A stretch of DNA of 6,286 nucleotides from positions 1 through 6,286 of the forward strand of contig JACREV010000241.1 in NCBI GenBank assembly GCA_016218095.1, given 5' to 3'. The DNA is from Deltaproteobacteria bacterium (lineage in GTDB: Bacteria > Desulfobacterota > GWC2-55-46). The stretch's first letter is position 1. Every line of letters begins with the position of its first letter. The translations under genes were made by a program, and so were the position numbers. The notes beneath the pieces were generated by a model. That model saw only the letters and a program-made list of their open reading frames with translations, had not been told where the DNA came from and did no database searches. Shown in pieces: positions 4,685-6,286 of this stretch.

Positions 4685-6160
4685 TCAGCCCCGGCCCCAT
4701 GCGTAGTCGTTATAGGCCATTAGCGTAAGAATGGTGGAGACCCTTACGCGGCTGTCAAAGAGCCTCGGGAGGAGCTTCAGTATGAAGAGCGACCTCGGCA
4801 GGTTTGCGGAAAAGAGCATCGAGGAGAGGCGTAGCGCGAAGAGGAGCCTGTACTTGAACTTTATCGGGTCGATCTCGTTCGAGCGCTTCCAGAAATCGGT
4901 TCCCCAGTAGTGGTCGAGTTTCCTGTAAATGGAATCAAAGGAGTATATCTTTCTGATGACCTTTTTGTACCCCTCCTTTAGCGCCTCGGGGGATAGGAGC
5001 GCCGGACGGAAGACGACGGTCTTTGCGTCGTACCTCGACCAGTCCTTGTGCATTATCCGCCCCTCTTTCTCGAACCTCTTGAAGAGCTCTGTGCCGGGAA
5101 AGGGCGTGAGGATGTTTATAAGCGGCATGAGGAGGCGGGACTCCTCTATGAACCTCGCGAGCTCGTCGAAAGACTCCTCTGTATCGAAGTCGTATCCGAC
5201 TATGAACGAGCCGTGGACGAGTATGCCGTGAGACTGTATCTTTCTTATAGCCTCCATGTAGTCGAGCCGCATGTTGACCTTCTTATCCATCTGCGAGAGG
5301 TTCTTCTTCGACACCGACTCGAACCCTATGAGCACGGCCCCGCACCCGGCGTCCTTCATGAGAGAGAGCATATCCTTGTCCTCGGCGAGGTTTATGGACG
5401 CCTGGCACGACCAGTTGAGGTTCAGGGGCTTCAACGCCTTGAAGAGCGAGCGGGCGAAGTTTCTGTCCGCAATGATGTTGTCGTCGGCGAAAAAGATCGA
5501 CTTCCTCTTATAGCCCGCGTCCGAATTGAGCGCCGATATCTCCGAGACGAGCTGTTCGACGGTCTTCGACCTTATGGTCTTGCCGTCAAAGGCGTAGACC
5601 GAGCAGAACTCGCACTGGAAGGGGCACCCCTTGGTCGTCTGGACGACATCGGAGAAGTACTTCTCCCTTGAAAGGACGGTCCTCGCCGGGGGCGGAGAGG
5701 CCTTGAGGTCCGTCTTCTTCCCGGACTCGTACCTCCTCTTGAGCGTCCCCTTCTCGGCGTCCTCGAGGACGGAGAGCCAGACCCCCTCGGCCTCGCCTAT
5801 GACGACGGCGTCGGCGTGTTCCAGCGCCTCATCCGGGCACATCGAAGGGTGTATGCCGCCGAGCACCGTCTTTACGCCCCTTTTGCGGAACCTGTCGGAT
5901 ATCTCGTACGCCCTTTTGGCGAACATCGTCCTCACGCTTATCCCGACGAGGTCCGCTCCCCAGCCGTAGTCGACATCTTCGATGTTCTCGTCAAAGACCT
6001 TCACCTCGTGGACAGGGGGGGTGAGGGAAGCGAGTGTGGGTATGGCGAGGAGGTAAGAGAAGTATTTTTTTGAGAGGAGGAACTTCGAGAAGAATTTATA
6101 GTCGTAGAAGGACTTTTCGGTCCCCGAGCTGTTCTTGGGTATGATGAGGGCTATCTTCAC
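4685..6160 (-). CDS. B12-binding radical SAM protein with DUF4070-like C-terminus
   Basis: From the GTG at 6160 the protein has 491 residues. An N-terminal Rossmann-like B12-binding domain (about 1-130; VKIALIIPKN at the start, TVLGGIHPSMCPDEAL near 98-113) lacks the DxHxxG cobalamin-ligand motif. The radical SAM core follows, with C179-x3-C183-x2-C186 for the [4Fe-4S] cluster, FADDN (224-228), GFES (279-282) and GSFIVGYDFDTEESFDE. The tail (LTPFPGTELFKRFEKEG near 351, then DWSRYDAKTVVFRP) is the DUF4070-type region also found in hopanoid methylase HpnP and its relatives. It may be a methyltransferase or another radical enzyme; the substrate cannot be told. The open frame extends to a TTG at 6211, but that adds 17 atypical residues, while GTG opens the conserved first strand and has TAAGG 3 bases upstream. 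The end overlaps nothing; rluE follows after 16 bases. Confidence 0.9.
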   Translation of the reverse strand: MKIALIIPKNSSGTEKSFYDYKFFSKFLLSKKYFSYLLAIPTLASLTPPVHEVKVFDENIEDVDYGWGADLVGISVRTMFAKRAYEISDRFRKRGVKTVLGGIHPSMCPDEALEHADAVVIGEAEGVWLSVLEDAEKGTLKRRYESGKKTDLKASPPPARTVLSREKYFSDVVQTTKGCPFQCEFCSVYAFDGKTIRSKTVEQLVSEISALNSDAGYKRKSIFFADDNIIADRNFARSLFKALKPLNLNWSCQASINLAEDKDMLSLMKDAGCGAVLIGFESVSKKNLSQMDKKVNMRLDYMEAIRKIQSHGILVHGSFIVGYDFDTEESFDELARFIEESRLLMPLINILTPFPGTELFKRFEKEGRIMHKDWSRYDAKTVVFRPALLSPEALKEGYKKVIRKIYSFDSIYRKLDHYWGTDFWKRSNEIDPIKFKYRLLFALRLSSMLFSANLPRSLFILKLLPRLFDSRVRVSTILTLMAYNDYAWGRG

Positions 6161-6286
6161 GGGCCTTACTCTTGGGGTTAGAAGATTGAGAAACTGAGCT
6201 GTGAGACGCAAGCCTTAAGCGTTCAAGGCAAAGGGGGCTGATTATTCCGTAGCGGCCAGGACCGGGCCCTTTCTACATAAAAAGAA
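6161..6286. other. Upstream region of the radical SAM gene
   Basis: These 126 bases contain no gene I can support. They hold a weak inverted repeat (GCCTT-N8-AAGGC, around 6212-6229) and the word GCTGATTATTCCG (6237-6249), which resembles words in two other gaps. No promoter with good -35 and -10 elements at standard spacing was seen, so the promoter may lie beyond the window or be of another type. Confidence 0.4.

Noticed and set aside
5048..5671. 207-codon open frame on the plus strand opposite the radical SAM gene
   Set aside because: It has no recognisable domain and no evident ribosome binding site, and it lies antisense to clear radical SAM motifs.
4685..6160. Naming the radical SAM gene hpnP
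   Set aside because: Shared domain order is not enough; no hopanoid genes are nearby and the family has many unassigned members.
6161..6211. TTG start extending the radical SAM protein by 17 residues
   Set aside because: It is only the first possible start after a stop codon two codons upstream. The purine-rich site is 1 base away and the extra residues do not look like the family's N-terminus. It cannot be fully excluded.
1..6286. CRISPR arrays, insertion sequences, tRNA or rRNA genes, riboswitches
   Set aside because: No repeat-spacer pattern, transposase motif, terminal repeats, cloverleaf or recognisable riboswitch core was seen on either strand.

Overview
The window carries one strand's worth of genes: every gene I can support reads on the minus strand. 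It looks like an ordinary chromosomal segment from a GC-rich Gram-negative bacterium. A cbb3-type cytochrome oxidase operon, an Fe-S type Rrf2 regulator, an RluE-type pseudouridine synthase and a B12-binding radical SAM protein with a DUF4070-like tail would fit Deltaproteobacteria, Nitrospirota or a related lineage. That placement is an inference from gene content and style; no marker gene is present. There are no mobile elements, CRISPR arrays, tRNAs or rRNAs, and no gap between genes exceeds about 150 bases.

In transcription order (high to low coordinates), the first unit is a cobalamin-binding radical SAM gene (6160-4685) followed 16 bases later by an rluE-like 23S rRNA pseudouridine synthase gene (4668-4051). 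The start of rluE lies inside an 8-bp inverted repeat. A 99-base gap then leads to a membrane-anchored alpha/beta hydrolase of the proline iminopeptidase type (3951-2935), which ends in a small GC hairpin. Next is an Rrf2-family regulator (2821-2372) with three cysteines and a histidine suited to an Fe-S cluster. It has a strong sigma70-like promoter and an intrinsic terminator built into its last codons.

The last unit is the cbb3 oxidase operon: ccoN (2223-763), ccoO (766-161), a 48-residue ccoQ (157-11), and the first codons of a further gene, most likely ccoP (14 to the window edge). The genes overlap by ATGA or carry the next ribosome binding site inside the previous gene. ccoN has its own sigma70-like promoter at 2309-2337.

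The most interesting signal is regulatory. An identical 13-base word (TTTTAGTCCTGAT on the plus strand) occurs twice, once over the -10 element of the rrf2 promoter and once just upstream of the ccoN promoter. The simplest reading is that the Rrf2 protein represses itself and controls the terminal oxidase, linking Fe-S or oxygen/NO status to high-affinity respiration. This model is inferred from sequence only. I found no clear previously undescribed multi-gene system.
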